DNA of 64,000 bases from Engelhardtia mirabilis (lineage in GTDB: Bacteria; Planctomycetota; UBA1135; GCA-002686595). This document shows positions 36,874-45,820 of the stretch, in pieces. The stretch spans positions 1,798,001 through 1,862,000 of the forward strand of contig CP036296.1 in NCBI GenBank assembly GCA_007751255.1, read 5' to 3'. A model generated the notes under the pieces. It did not search any database and was not told the origin of the DNA. It saw only the letters and a list, made by a program, of their open reading frames with translations. A program made the position numbers and the translations under genes. The stretch's first letter is position 1. Every line of letters begins with the position of its first letter.

Positions 36874-38169
36874 TCAGCGCAGGGGCTGGCCGATCCCCTC
36901 GTCGCGCTCCGGCGGAGGCGTCTGAGCCAGCTCCGCCGCCGGGCTCTCGACCCACTCGAGCCAAGCCGAGTCGAACTGGGCGTAGGTCATGCCCAGGTGG
37001 GTCTGGAAGGCCTCCCGGTGGTGGTCGAGCATGTTGCTGCCGTCGGGGATGTGGTCCTCGCTGAGCAGGCCGGTCAGGTCGCCCAGGATCTTGGCCAGGG
37101 CGTCGGGGTGGACCTCGGCCAGGTACTGGGCCTTCGACCAGCAGGCGAAGTGCAGGGGCAGGTCGAGCTCGCCGTAGCCGCGCAGGCGGACCATCTTGGC
37201 CATGCTCGGCAGCTCGTCCTTCTTGATCAGCTTGCGGGTCTCCCCGAGCCAATCCGATTTCGTTGTCTGGACCCCGGCCGAACCCTCGTCCCCGTCGAAG
37301 GTGTTGAAGACCGGGCTGACCTCGCGCTCCAGCAGGTGCCCGATCCCCTCGCGGATCCAGATCGGCAGCTCGTAGGAGTAGTGCTTGTAGCCGTCCAGCA
37401 GGTTGATCGCGAGGTTGAAGGCCATGTGGCAGTGCATGCCGGTGTCGTCCTTCAGGTCGCCGTCGTCCACCACCAGCACCGCCACCAGGGAGTCGCGCTC
37501 CAGCACGTTCCAGCGCTGCGATTGGTAGACCTGCAGGCCGAAGTAGTGGGACAGGAAGTCGTTCCCCATGCCCTCGCTGGGGACCATCAGCACCTCGTAC
37601 TTGTTGCGCTGACCGAGGTAGGGCCCCATCCCCATGAATTTGGAGTTGATGTCGAACATCTCCACCGGCGGGGGGAACATCGAGTCGTCCACCTGCAGGA
37701 TCTGCTGCATGCGCGTGTAGATCGCCTCGGCGCGCCGCGCGAACAGGTGGGCGCGCAGCCAAGGATCGAGGCTGCGCGGCTTGAGCGGGACCTCGGGCAG
37801 GACCAGCTGCAGCTCCGCCAGCTCCGCCTGGATCTTCTTCTTGTCGGTGCGCCCGGGCTTGTAGGGCCCCAGGGCCATGCCGATCTGGAAGTGCTCGGTC
37901 TCGATCCAGCGGATGTCCGCCTCGGCCATGTACTTGTCGACGTCGGCCGTGTCGGTGGTGCCGAACTCGAAGCCGCCCAGGGACGTCAGGCCCGCGGCCG
38001 CCAGCAGCACCGCATCGCCCTGGGTGTAGGGGTCGGTGCTGGGGTGGTTGGGCGGCAGGTCCTCGTCATCGCCCTGGGCCCAGGTGGGCGTGGCGGCGGC
38101 GAGGACCAGGCAAGTGGCGGCGAGGGCAGCAGTGGAGCGGATGTGGTCCATGGTCGTCACGGTCATCAC
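36874..38169 (-). CDS. Secreted protein resembling a degenerate peptidase-MA-type metalloprotease
   Basis: 431 residues with a signal peptide ending at TPTWAQG (about 32). A helical middle (residues 110-160) and the stretch FDINSKFMGMGPYLGQ precede CHMAFNLAINLLDGYKHYSYELP and WIREGIGHLLER. That layout resembles HExxH ... E of gluzincins, but the first motif reads HMAFN (His248 to Asn252), with the catalytic Glu and second His missing. Glu274 is kept. It is probably non-enzymatic, or not a peptidase at all. Its ATG overlaps the stop of the preceding PPIase-like lipoprotein gene by 4 bp (ATGA), so the two are translationally coupled. Confidence 0.75.
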   Translation of the reverse strand: MMTVTTMDHIRSTAALAATCLVLAAATPTWAQGDDEDLPPNHPSTDPYTQGDAVLLAAAGLTSLGGFEFGTTDTADVDKYMAEADIRWIETEHFQIGMALGPYKPGRTDKKKIQAELAELQLVLPEVPLKPRSLDPWLRAHLFARRAEAIYTRMQQILQVDDSMFPPPVEMFDINSKFMGMGPYLGQRNKYEVLMVPSEGMGNDFLSHYFGLQVYQSQRWNVLERDSLVAVLVVDDGDLKDDTGMHCHMAFNLAINLLDGYKHYSYELPIWIREGIGHLLEREVSPVFNTFDGDEGSAGVQTTKSDWLGETRKLIKKDELPSMAKMVRLRGYGELDLPLHFACWSKAQYLAEVHPDALAKILGDLTGLLSEDHIPDGSNMLDHHREAFQTHLGMTYAQFDSAWLEWVESPAAELAQTPPPERDEGIGQPLR

Positions 38170-38894
38170 TGTTGAGCCCCGGCGTCGGCGGAACTCGTGG
38201 CGGTGTCGTCCGAGGCTCGGTCGGAGTCGGTCTGCATGTTGGCGCGCCAGGCCAGGGGCACGATGCGCTCGTACTCAGGATCGACGATGGTCAGCTGTGT
38301 GTCCCAGGTCAGGTCGGCCAGGGCGTCGCGATCGGTGCCCGGGGGCACGAAGGGGAAGTCCCTGACCTCGATCTCGAAGTGGTCCAGGCCCGGGTGGGGG
38401 CCGGGAGCGTGGTCGAGGCAGCGCGCCAGGCGCAGGCGGCCGATGCCCGCGATGGGGCCGATCCACTCGCCCAGTGGGGCGTCCTGCAGGGCGGCCCAGA
38501 CCTCCAGGCCGATGGTGCCCCAGTCGCCGACGAGCGCCAGCGCGGGGTCCGGCTCGGTCGGCTCGGCGCGCAGCTCCGCGAGCAGGTCCTTCGCCTCGGC
38601 CAGGGCCCCGTCGCGCGCTGCCCCGAAGGCGGCCTCGGCGGTCAGCCGCGGAAACAGGTGCCCGGTGAGGGCCCGGCGCCGGTGCTCGCGCGCCGAGACC
38701 CCTGGCATCACGGCGGCGACCCACGCGGTGACCTGATCGACCTCGGCCCCGGAGAGGGGCAGCCCATCCACCGCGAGCACGGTCCCCGCCGGCCACTGCT
38801 CGCCCGCGGAGCCGCCCGACCCGCAGGCTGACAGGACCGCCAGGAGGCCGGCGGCCAGGGGGGACAGGGCCCCTCGCGCCGCGGCCGAGCTCAC
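38166..38894 (-). CDS. Lipoprotein resembling a truncated parvulin-type PPIase
   Basis: 242 residues from a GTG at 38894 that overlaps the preceding stop (GTGA); the overlap fixes the start. Signal peptide with lipobox LSAC. VLAVDGLPLSGAEVDQV resembles the N-terminal SurA/PpiC segment, and GEWIGPIAGIGRLRLARCLDH resembles the end of a parvulin domain (G.IGP.....RLARV). The part between is short, so the fold is inferred with caution. It is the middle gene of a coupled trio and lies near a divergent SurA-like gene. The very long open frame to 41759 on this strand is antisense to that gene and is not coding. Confidence 0.7.
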   Translation of the reverse strand: MSSAAARGALSPLAAGLLAVLSACGSGGSAGEQWPAGTVLAVDGLPLSGAEVDQVTAWVAAVMPGVSAREHRRRALTGHLFPRLTAEAAFGAARDGALAEAKDLLAELRAEPTEPDPALALVGDWGTIGLEVWAALQDAPLGEWIGPIAGIGRLRLARCLDHAPGPHPGLDHFEIEVRDFPFVPPGTDRDALADLTWDTQLTIVDPEYERIVPLAWRANMQTDSDRASDDTATSSADAGAQQ

Positions 38895-39577
38895 CGCGCG
38901 CTCTCCTCGAAGCGGGCCAGGAAGGGCAGCACGCGCCTGGTCGTGAACTCGTAGGTCTCGTGGACCCGCGCCTCGACCGCCTCCAGGCCCCCGGCGACCA
39001 CCAGCGGCGGGAAGGTCCCCTGGCACTCGATCCACAGGGAGCGGGGGTCCGACGGCAGGGACTCGATCCGCACCCCGAAGGCGCTGGGCTCGTCCGGCCG
39101 CGGGGTGAAGACCATACGGATGCCCAGGGCGCCCGCCGGGCGGCCGATCTCGGCCAGCTCCTCCTCGACCCCCAGCAGCCCCGCGCCCACGAACTCGATC
39201 CCGGAGTCGAAGCCGAGGGGGTTCACCAACATCCGCACCGTGACCGCCTGGGCCACGAAGGCGGACAGCCCGCGGGCCTCCGCCATGGGCTCGGAGGTCG
39301 AGCGCACCCGCGAGGCGAATTCGTCGGCGGTCAGGCCGGTCAGCTCCTCGACGAAGCGGAAGCGGTCCTGCAGGAAGGCGGCCTGGCTCTGGGCGCCTGG
39401 CCGCTGGACGGGGTTCGACAGCACGGCGCCCTCGTGGGTCACCGTGAAGCTGCGGTAGGTGGGGTCGCCGGAGCGGAATTGCGTGTCGTGGAGCCTCTGG
39501 ACCGGTGCCGGATCCGGGGTCACCGGCGGGTGCAGCAGCTCGCAGAGGAAGGCGATCGTTCGGGGTGCGTGGGGCAT
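38891..39577 (-). CDS. Protein of unknown function, first gene of a coupled trio
   Basis: 228 residues, no signal peptide. It begins MPHAPRTIAFLCELLHPP, and has SFTVTHEGAVLSNP, LQDRFRFVEELTGLTADEF and EVEARVHETYEFTTRRVLPFL-like helices (shortened). I recognise no family with confidence. Its stop overlaps the GTG of the next gene by 4 bp. The operon therefore encodes this cytoplasmic protein, a PPIase-like lipoprotein and a secreted degenerate peptidase. The gap of about 370 bp to the divergent SurA-like gene probably holds both promoters. Confidence 0.65.
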   Translation of the reverse strand: MPHAPRTIAFLCELLHPPVTPDPAPVQRLHDTQFRSGDPTYRSFTVTHEGAVLSNPVQRPGAQSQAAFLQDRFRFVEELTGLTADEFASRVRSTSEPMAEARGLSAFVAQAVTVRMLVNPLGFDSGIEFVGAGLLGVEEELAEIGRPAGALGIRMVFTPRPDEPSAFGVRIESLPSDPRSLWIECQGTFPPLVVAGGLEAVEARVHETYEFTTRRVLPFLARFEESAR

Positions 39578-39950
39578 CAGACGGGCATCCTACGCCGGAG
39601 GCGGTCGGTGGGGCCGAGGTGGGCGACACCGGCCCCGCGCGAGAGGTTCGATTCCGATGGTGAAGGGCCCGGGGAACGGAACAGAAGTCCGAGCCCGCGC
39701 GTTCCCGGACAGTGGCTGCTCCGCCGTCCGCGGACACCTTCCAGGTGGCCGGGCCCAGCCGGGACCCGTGTACCATGTTCCGCCCTCCGAGCCGGGGGGG
39801 AGGGCTTCCTCCCCCAGAGCCGGCGGGCTCGGCGCCAACGCCGGCCTCCCCTCTCCCGTAGCCCCCTCGAGCGTCCCTGTCACGCGGCCGTCCGGTCGCT
39901 TTCGTCCTCCGTGCGGGGACTTCCGCCTCGCCCCGCCGCGAGCCAGACCC
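39578..39950. other. Divergent promoter region between the trio and the SurA-like gene
   Basis: 373 bp with no protein-like frame. A TACCAT hexamer at 39771 is the only -10-like element noticed on the plus strand. It would give a leader of about 175 nt, and no -35 is evident. No RNA gene or strong hairpin was recognised. Confidence 0.35.
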
Positions 39951-41645
39951 ATGAAGCAGCTTCCCTTCCTTCGCCGCCCGCTCCTCGCAGTGGGCGCTTG
40001 CCTCGCCACCGTCGGGCTCGCCGGCGCGACTCCTTTCTTCGTCGCGAGTCCCGTTGCGGCCGCACAGGAGGCTGGCACGCAGGCCGCGGCGGTCCGCCTG
40101 GACGCCCTCGCGGTGACGCGTGCGGTCGAGTCGGCCGGTGGCACCGCCGCGGCCCAAGAGGCCCTGGTGATCCCCGAGTCCGACGTCCATCGGGCCCTGG
40201 TCTACACCCTCGGCTCGACCGAGCTCGAGTCGCGCAAGGTCAACGTCTACATCGACGAGGAGATCCGCCGCCAGGTCGCCGAGGGCGCCGAACGCTCGGC
40301 CTTCGACGTGACCGACGAGGAAGTCGCCGCGGCTGTCGAGGACACCCTGCGCCAGATCAAGGAGCAGTACCCGACCATGGCCGAGGAGTCGGTGCTGGCG
40401 CACAACGGCATCCAGATGGAGAGCCTGGGGCGCATGACCGCCCAGTCGAAGCTGTTCGAGCGCGTGTTCCTGCCCGACGACCCGTCCGAATGGCCGGCGA
40501 CCACCCGCGAGGCGATCAAGGCCAGCGCAGGTGACGAGTTCCTGCAGCGACTCGAGGAGTCCCACGCCCAGCGCCAGGAGCTCTTGGCCAGCGGCGACGA
40601 GGCCGCCGCGGCCCAGCAGGAGGCCGGTCAGGCCATGTTCCGCATGTTGATGCGGCAGATGGTGATGCAGAGCCTGAACTCCAGCAGCGAGATCGAGACC
40701 GCCAGCGACGGCCTGCCCGAGGGCGTGGCCATGCGAGTCAACGGCGTCGACATCAAGACCGAGGACATCTACGCCTCGATCGCCGGCCGTGTCACCGACC
40801 ACGACCGCCACCTGGCGGAGCAGTGGGTCACCAAGTGCGCCTTGCTCGAGCGGGTGCTGAAGTCCACCGGCAACTACCTCTCCGACGAGGACTTCAAGGC
40901 CGCCTACGACGCCTATGAGGAGCCCTACAAGGGCTCGCCCCTGAACCTCGAGGTGATCGTGCGCAGCTTCAAGCGCTTCCCCTCGATGGAGGCCTTCCGG
41001 CGCTACTTCCGCCTGATGAAGTCCTACGAGGCCATGATCGGCGAGGAACTCACGGACGAGACCCTGACCGAGCACCTGCCGCGCGCCAACCGCTTGATGG
41101 GCGTGGGTTCGATCGACGTCGAGTTCATCCTCTGCAGCGCCTTCGACTTCGCCAACAAGCAGTGGCTCGAGGGCGGCTGGAGCCAGGCCGCGGCGGAGGC
41201 CCGCACCGTGGCCCAGGGCCTGGCGGACAGCGCCGGCGAGGACTGGGACGCCCTGCTCGCGCAGCACTCGGACTTCTGGGACCCGCCGCTGTCGACCACG
41301 CCCCAGCAGCAACAGCCCAAGCGCAAGAACCAGGGCCGCTTCGGCGCGCTCAACCGCAACGAACTGCTGCAGTACCTGGAAGAGAGCGACTACACCTGCT
41401 TCCTCGAAGGCTGGTCGGTGGGCGACGAGGTCTTCTTCAGCCTCGAGCCGGGCCAGCTCGGCGGTCCCTGGATCGGCCCCTACGGCTACTACTTCGCGCG
41501 GGTCAAGCGGCGCATCCCGCCCAGCAAGATCCAGAGCCTGGGTGACCCGACCTTCCGTGACATGGTCGTGCAGGACTACGTGGCTGTGCGCTTCAACGAG
41601 TTCGCGCGGGACATCTACGAAGCCGCGACGGCCGAGGGTCAGTGA
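39951..41645 (+). CDS. Secreted SurA/PpiC-like peptidylprolyl isomerase-family protein
   Basis: 564 residues from the ATG at 39951; a signal peptide (about 1-38) ends near AAAQEAG. The long helical part (60-220) is followed by AMRVNGVDIKTEDIY, the usual entry into a second SurA-N-like domain. DDELAEQWVTKCALLERVLK-like helices follow (shortened), then a C-terminal region with GRFGALNRNELLQYLEE, WSVGDEVFFSLEPGQLGGPWIG and YYFARVKRR, which matches the G.....G..... end of a parvulin domain. It probably acts as a periplasmic chaperone or foldase. Catalytic competence is not clear. A strong hairpin lies 75 bp after the stop. Confidence 0.8.
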   Translation: MKQLPFLRRPLLAVGACLATVGLAGATPFFVASPVAAAQEAGTQAAAVRLDALAVTRAVESAGGTAAAQEALVIPESDVHRALVYTLGSTELESRKVNVYIDEEIRRQVAEGAERSAFDVTDEEVAAAVEDTLRQIKEQYPTMAEESVLAHNGIQMESLGRMTAQSKLFERVFLPDDPSEWPATTREAIKASAGDEFLQRLEESHAQRQELLASGDEAAAAQQEAGQAMFRMLMRQMVMQSLNSSSEIETASDGLPEGVAMRVNGVDIKTEDIYASIAGRVTDHDRHLAEQWVTKCALLERVLKSTGNYLSDEDFKAAYDAYEEPYKGSPLNLEVIVRSFKRFPSMEAFRRYFRLMKSYEAMIGEELTDETLTEHLPRANRLMGVGSIDVEFILCSAFDFANKQWLEGGWSQAAAEARTVAQGLADSAGEDWDALLAQHSDFWDPPLSTTPQQQQPKRKNQGRFGALNRNELLQYLEESDYTCFLEGWSVGDEVFFSLEPGQLGGPWIGPYGYYFARVKRRIPPSKIQSLGDPTFRDMVVQDYVAVRFNEFARDIYEAATAEGQ

Positions 41646-41719
41646 CGCCTGAGCGTCCGTGAGGGGCGTGGGGAGGGCCAGCCCTCTCCCATGGCCAGCC
41701 GGGCGAGCTTCGACTGCGA

Positions 41720-41754
41720 CCGGGGGATCGGCGTCCAGGACGCCGATCCCCCGG
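41720..41754 (+). terminator. Strong hairpin after the SurA-like gene
   Basis: CCGGGGGATCGGCGTC pairs perfectly with GACGCCGATCCCCCGG across a 3-nt loop (CAG), a 16-bp stem. No T-run follows. It probably works as a terminator between the SurA-like and ABC-exporter genes. Confidence 0.6.
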
Positions 41755-41830
41755 TGCAATTCCGGCCGATGTACCTGCCCGCGGGCGGAATGCCGCAGAG
41801 CGCGTGAGAGATTCGCCCCCCGCCTCGGCC

Positions 41831-41836
41831 TATCCT
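41831..41836 (+). promoter_or_regulatory. TATCCT hexamer 9 nt before a GTG start
   Basis: TATCCT is 9 nt upstream of the GTG at 41846, matching the TANNNT-to-start spacing seen at several other genes. This argues for the 41846 start of the ABC exporter and a leaderless mRNA. Confidence 0.35.
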
Positions 41837-41845
41837 GTTGACCCC

Positions 41846-43711
41846 GTGGACAGCGATTCGAACCTCAAGAGCTTCTGGGCTCTGATCAAGCCCCACGCGC
41901 TGCCGCGCCTGCCGTGGCTGGTGGCGGTGATCCTGCTCAGCTCGGTCGGCAGTGCGGGGCTGGCCTTCGCGTTGCTGCTCGCGAAACCGATCCTGGGCGT
42001 GCTCTTCCAGGGCTCGACTTTCAACACGATCGGACTTTCGACGGCCGGCGAGTCGAGCTGGTTGGACAACAACCTCGCCAGCCTGGCCCAGTGGATGGCC
42101 GACGCGACCGGCGCCGTCGACGGCAGTGCCCTGCCGATGATGCTGGCCATCGCCGCGGTCCTCTGCGTGATGGGCCTGGTCTCGGGCGCGGCGACCTACG
42201 GGTCGATCGTCATCGCCCGCTGGATCGGCCTGCGCCTGGTGATAGACCTGCGCCTGCGCCTGGCCCGTCACCTGATGGGTCTCAGCGTGCGCTACCACGG
42301 CACCCGGCGCTTCGGCGACCTGTTGAGCCGCATCAGCGCCGACGTCCAGCAGACGTTGATGACCGTCGACCTGGCGCTCAAGGAACTCGTCCGCAATCCG
42401 ATCGAGGCGCTGTTCTACATCGTCGTCGCGGTGATCGTGGCGCCCCAGCTGACGCTTGCTGTTCTGGTCGCCATGCCGGCACTCGCGCTACCGGTGGTGC
42501 TGCTCTCGAAGCGCGTCCGCAAGGGCTCGACGCGCAGCCTGACCTCGTTGGGTGCGTCCGTCCAAGCGCTCAGCCAGATGTTCCAGGGCGTGCGCACGGT
42601 CAAGGCCTTCCGCGCCGAGGAGCGCGAGCTCGCCAGCTACCGCGAGCACAACGAGGGCTACCTCCGCAACGCCATGAAGATGGTGCGTGCGGTGGCTCTG
42701 ACCCAGGGCTGGACGGTGCTCATCAGCCTGGTCGGCTTCGCCCTGATGTTGGTGGGGATCGGCCTGTTGGCCGAGTACACGTCAGCCTTCGAGGGCGATC
42801 CGGGCGTGTTGATGGTGTTCCTGGTCGCGATCTCCCAGGCCTACAACATGATCAAGCGCACCACGAACGCCGTCACTCGGGTGCAGGAGTCCATGGGCGC
42901 TGCGGCACGCTTGCAGGGCATCCTCAACGAGCCGGTGGACGTGGTCGAGAGCGCGAACCCGCAGCCCATCTCGGGCCTCGGCGCCGGCGTGCGCTTCGAG
43001 GGCATGACGTTCAGCTACGCCGAGACTGACCGTCCGGCCCTGCGCCACATCGAGCTCGACATCCGGCCGGGGGAGAAGCTCGCCATCGTGGGCGCCTCGG
43101 GCTCGGGCAAGAGCACGTTGATGGACCTGTTGGCGCGCTTCATCGATCCGACCGAGGGTCGCATCACGGTCGACGGGGTGGACCTGCGCGATGCCTCTCT
43201 CGACGACTGGATCGCTCAGTACGCGATGGTCGGCCAGACGCCCTTCCTGTTCCACACGACGATCGGCGAGAACATCGGCTACGGCAATCCGAACGCGAGC
43301 CAGGAAGAGATCGAGCGCGCCGCCCGGGCGGCGCACATCCACGACTTCATCCTGAGTCTGCCCCAGGGTTACGAGACCGACGTGGCCGACGCGGGCGCGC
43401 GCCTGTCGGGTGGCCAGCGCCAGCGCATCGCCATCGCGCGGGCGGTGCTCAAGGGAGCGCCGCTGCTGCTGCTCGACGAGGCCACCAGCGCCCTGGACTC
43501 CGAGTCGGAGGTCGCGGTGCAGCAGGCCCTGGACGAGTTGATGGAGGGGCGCACCGTGGTCGTCATCGCCCACCGGCTGTCGACGATCCGCAACGCCGAC
43601 CGCATCGCCGTGCTCGAGGACGGCGACCTGATCGAGCTGGGCTCCCACAGCGAGCTGCTCGCGCGCGACGGCGTCTACGCGCGGCTGCACGCGCTGCAGA
43701 CGACACCCTGA
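41846..43711 (+). CDS. MsbA-like ABC exporter (fused membrane and ATPase domains)
   Basis: 621 residues from GTG 41846; another in-frame GTG at 41804 would add 14. I prefer the later start because a -10-like TATCCT lies just before it and the N-terminus MDSDSNLKSFWALIKPH is family-like. Six transmembrane helices (to about 320) include the coupling segment YHGTRRFGDLLSRISADV. The ATPase has VGASGSGKST (Walker A), Q loop, LSGGQRQRIAIARAV (signature), LLLLDEATSALD (Walker B) and IAHRLSTI (H loop). It probably exports lipid, perhaps lipid A precursor, as in MsbA. It converges with ispF-ispD. Confidence 0.92.
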   Translation: MDSDSNLKSFWALIKPHALPRLPWLVAVILLSSVGSAGLAFALLLAKPILGVLFQGSTFNTIGLSTAGESSWLDNNLASLAQWMADATGAVDGSALPMMLAIAAVLCVMGLVSGAATYGSIVIARWIGLRLVIDLRLRLARHLMGLSVRYHGTRRFGDLLSRISADVQQTLMTVDLALKELVRNPIEALFYIVVAVIVAPQLTLAVLVAMPALALPVVLLSKRVRKGSTRSLTSLGASVQALSQMFQGVRTVKAFRAEERELASYREHNEGYLRNAMKMVRAVALTQGWTVLISLVGFALMLVGIGLLAEYTSAFEGDPGVLMVFLVAISQAYNMIKRTTNAVTRVQESMGAAARLQGILNEPVDVVESANPQPISGLGAGVRFEGMTFSYAETDRPALRHIELDIRPGEKLAIVGASGSGKSTLMDLLARFIDPTEGRITVDGVDLRDASLDDWIAQYAMVGQTPFLFHTTIGENIGYGNPNASQEEIERAARAAHIHDFILSLPQGYETDVADAGARLSGGQRQRIAIARAVLKGAPLLLLDEATSALDSESEVAVQQALDELMEGRTVVVIAHRLSTIRNADRIAVLEDGDLIELGSHSELLARDGVYARLHALQTTP

Positions 43712-43833
43712 GCGGCGATCGCGCGGGGCGAGCGCCGCTTCGCGCGGTGCTGCGACCTGCGCGCAGCTTGGCGCTGGGACCTGCCTGGAGCCGGGCGGTG
43801 CAACCTACGCCGCAACCGGCGCCGCGACCCCTT

Positions 43834-44310
43834 TCAGCGCTCGAGCAGGCAGACCGCCTGCACCGCGACGCCGCTGCCGCCCGCCAGGGCACCGAGGCCC
43901 TCGAGGCTCTTGCCCTTCACGTTGACGGCGTCGACCGCGAGGCCGAGCAGCTCCGCCATCTTCGCGCGCATGGCCGCGCGGTGGGGCGCGATGCGCGGTC
44001 CCTCGGTGGCGATCACCACGTCCACGTTGATCGGCCGCCAGCCGGCGGCGCCCACGCGGCGCACGACCTCGGTCAACAGGGCGCGCGAGTCCGCACCCCG
44101 CCAGCGCTCGTCCGTGTCCGGAAAGAGCGTGCCCAAATCGTCCAGGCCCGCGGCCCCCAGCAGGGCGTCCGCCACCGCATGCAGCACCGCGTCCCCGTCC
44201 GAGTGCCCCGCCGGCCCGCTGGGGTGGGGGAGTTCGACCCCGCCCAGGATGCATGGACGACCCTCGACCAACCGGTGCAGGTCGAAGCCGGTGCCGACCC
44301 TCGTGCTCAT
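43834..44310 (-). CDS. ispF: 2-C-methyl-D-erythritol 2,4-cyclodiphosphate synthase
   Basis: 158 residues. It makes MEcPP from CDP-ME-2-phosphate in the non-mevalonate isoprenoid pathway. Family landmarks are GTGFDLHRL (metal Asp and His), GHSDGDAVLHAVADALLGAAGL (third metal His), LFPDTD, NVDVVIATEGPRIAPH and VNVKGKSLEGLG. Its ATG overlaps the ispD stop by 4 bp (ATGA), so the pair is coupled as is common. Confidence 0.97.
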   Translation of the reverse strand: MSTRVGTGFDLHRLVEGRPCILGGVELPHPSGPAGHSDGDAVLHAVADALLGAAGLDDLGTLFPDTDERWRGADSRALLTEVVRRVGAAGWRPINVDVVIATEGPRIAPHRAAMRAKMAELLGLAVDAVNVKGKSLEGLGALAGGSGVAVQAVCLLER

Positions 44311-45074
44311 GCCCGTCCTCCACGCGAGGCCAAGAGCGCCCGCGCCAACTCCAGGTCGGGGGGCGTGGTCACCTTGAAATTCGTCGGCAGGTCCTCGACC
44401 AACTCCGGCGGGCCCTCGTAGCGCTCCCACAGGGCCGCGTCGTCGGTGGCCCGCGCGCCCTCGCCGATGGCCGCCTCGAGCACCCGCCGGAAGGCGTCGG
44501 CGCGGAAGGCCTGGGGCGTGTGCGCCGCCCACACGTATCGGCGCTCTAGGGTTCGCGCGACCCGGTGGCCGTCCTCGGTCCACTTGAGCGTGTCGCGCGC
44601 CGGGATCCCCAAGAGGGCGCCGCCGTGCTCCAACGCGGCCAGGACCACGGCGTCCACGCGGTCCGGATCCACCAGCGGGCGCGCCGCGTCGTGAACGGCG
44701 ATGACCTGCACGTCGGTGGGGCAAGCGGCCACCCCCGCGCGCACGGAGTCGGTCCGCTCGGCGCCACCGGGAACGATCGCAACCACGCCGGCCATGGAGG
44801 GCGATGTGGTTCGGAGTTCCTCCAAGAGACCTACATCGTCAGGGTGACCGACCACGATCACGTGGCCCACGGTTCGAGCCGCGGCCAAGTTGGCGCAGGC
44901 GTGCTCGAGCAGGGTGCGGTCGTCGAGCAGCAACAGCGGCTTGCGCGCGCCGCCTTCGCCGGCCGCGACCATCCGTTGCGACGAACCGGCGGCGACGACA
45001 ACGACGGCAGCCACGGCAGTGGTGCGGTCGGCGCTGGGTTGCGACTTCGAATCCGAGGGAGCGGGACTCGGCAT
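44307..45074 (-). CDS. ispD: 2-C-methyl-D-erythritol 4-phosphate cytidylyltransferase
   Basis: 255 residues from the ATG at 45074. It transfers CMP to MEP in the non-mevalonate pathway. The landmarks are VVVAAGSSQRM (nucleotide loop, usually AAGxGxRM), GGARKPLLLL (Lys of the KP motif), HDAARPLV and TEDGHRVARTLER, with TDDAAL near the end. The start is the second ATG; the first would lie inside the divergent ruvC gene. The N-terminus has about 20 extra residues compared with a minimal IspD. Confidence 0.95.
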   Translation of the reverse strand: MPSPAPSDSKSQPSADRTTAVAAVVVVAAGSSQRMVAAGEGGARKPLLLLDDRTLLEHACANLAAARTVGHVIVVGHPDDVGLLEELRTTSPSMAGVVAIVPGGAERTDSVRAGVAACPTDVQVIAVHDAARPLVDPDRVDAVVLAALEHGGALLGIPARDTLKWTEDGHRVARTLERRYVWAAHTPQAFRADAFRRVLEAAIGEGARATDDAALWERYEGPPELVEDLPTNFKVTTPPDLELARALLASRGGRA

Positions 45075-45121
45075 GGGGAATGGCGGACGACTGGATGCTC
45101 CAACCGCGGCCTCGAAGAGCG

Positions 45122-45127
45122 TACGGT
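45122..45127 (+). promoter_or_regulatory. TACGGT hexamer 6 nt before the ruvC start
   Basis: TACGGT is followed by a 6-nt gap and the ATG at 45134. It fits the leaderless pattern seen elsewhere but is a weak -10 on its own. Confidence 0.25.
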
Positions 45128-45133
45128 GCCGCC

Positions 45134-45820
45134 ATGCTCGCGGGGAAGCATCCGACCGGTCCGCTGGACGCCAACCGAGCAGGTCGGGTCTCGCCCCCGC
45201 GTCAGCTCTCCTCAACGCAGCAGTCCGATCCGACTGCGGCAGTCGTCCGCTTGGCGACCCCCGCTCCGACGGTGCCCGCTCCGACGGTGCCCGCTCCGAC
45301 GGTGCTCGGCATCGACCCCGGGACCCGGGTCATGGGCTACGGCGCCGTCACCGCTTGCCTGCCCGTGCCGGTCTTCGTCCGAGCGGGGGTGATCCAACCG
45401 CGCAAGACTAACGACCTCCCCGGGCGCTTGGCCGTGATTGCCATCGAGCTGGAAGCGCTGCTCGAGGAGCTGCACCCCTCGGTGGTCGTGGTTGAACGCG
45501 CCTTCACCGGGCGCAACGTCCAAAGTGCTCTGCGACTCGGCGAAGCCCGGGGCGTGGCCATCGCCTGCGCGGCCCGCTCGGGAGCCATGGTCGTGGAGAT
45601 CACCCCCGCGGCCGCCAAGCGCGCCGTGGCCGGCAGCGGATCGGCCGACAAGGATCAGGTGGCTGCGATGGTCATGCGGATGCTGGGCCTCGTGGACCCC
45701 GGTGGCCCCCGCGACGCCACCGACGCCCTGGCCATGGCCCTGGCCCACGCCCTACAGATCGCCGCCCCAGCGGCCCAGGCCTCGGCTCTGGGTCGGCGCA
45801 CCCCGGGGGGCTTGCGATGA
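45134..45820 (+). CDS. ruvC: Holliday junction endonuclease RuvC, N-terminally extended
   Basis: 228 residues. It resolves four-way junctions together with RuvAB. The RNase-H-like active site shows Asp61 in LGIDPGTR, Glu121 in VVVERAF, and Asp194/Asp197 in DATDALAMALAH; LRLGEARGVAIA is also conserved. The family normally begins about four residues before LGIDPGTR. Here about 57 extra residues precede it, including three APTVP repeats encoded by a perfect 15-bp tandem array. The extension could be real from the ATG at 45134, or translation could start at a GTG inside the repeats (45272 or 45287). ispD is divergent. Confidence 0.92.
   Translation: MLAGKHPTGPLDANRAGRVSPPRQLSSTQQSDPTAAVVRLATPAPTVPAPTVPAPTVLGIDPGTRVMGYGAVTACLPVPVFVRAGVIQPRKTNDLPGRLAVIAIELEALLEELHPSVVVVERAFTGRNVQSALRLGEARGVAIACAARSGAMVVEITPAAAKRAVAGSGSADKDQVAAMVMRMLGLVDPGGPRDATDALAMALAHALQIAAPAAQASALGRRTPGGLR
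45263..45307. repeat. 15-bp tandem repeat at the start of ruvC
   Basis: GCTCCGACGGTGCCC occurs twice perfectly (45263-45277 and 45278-45292), and a third time with one change (45293-45307). Each unit encodes A-P-T-V-P. The array directly precedes the conserved RuvC core. Confidence 0.95.

Noticed and set aside
38166..41759. 1197-residue minus-strand open frame
   Set aside because: Only the last 242 residues (from the GTG at 38894) look like protein. The rest is antisense to the SurA-like gene and to the first trio gene, with a His/Asp/Arg/Gly-rich composition typical of shadow frames in G+C-rich DNA.
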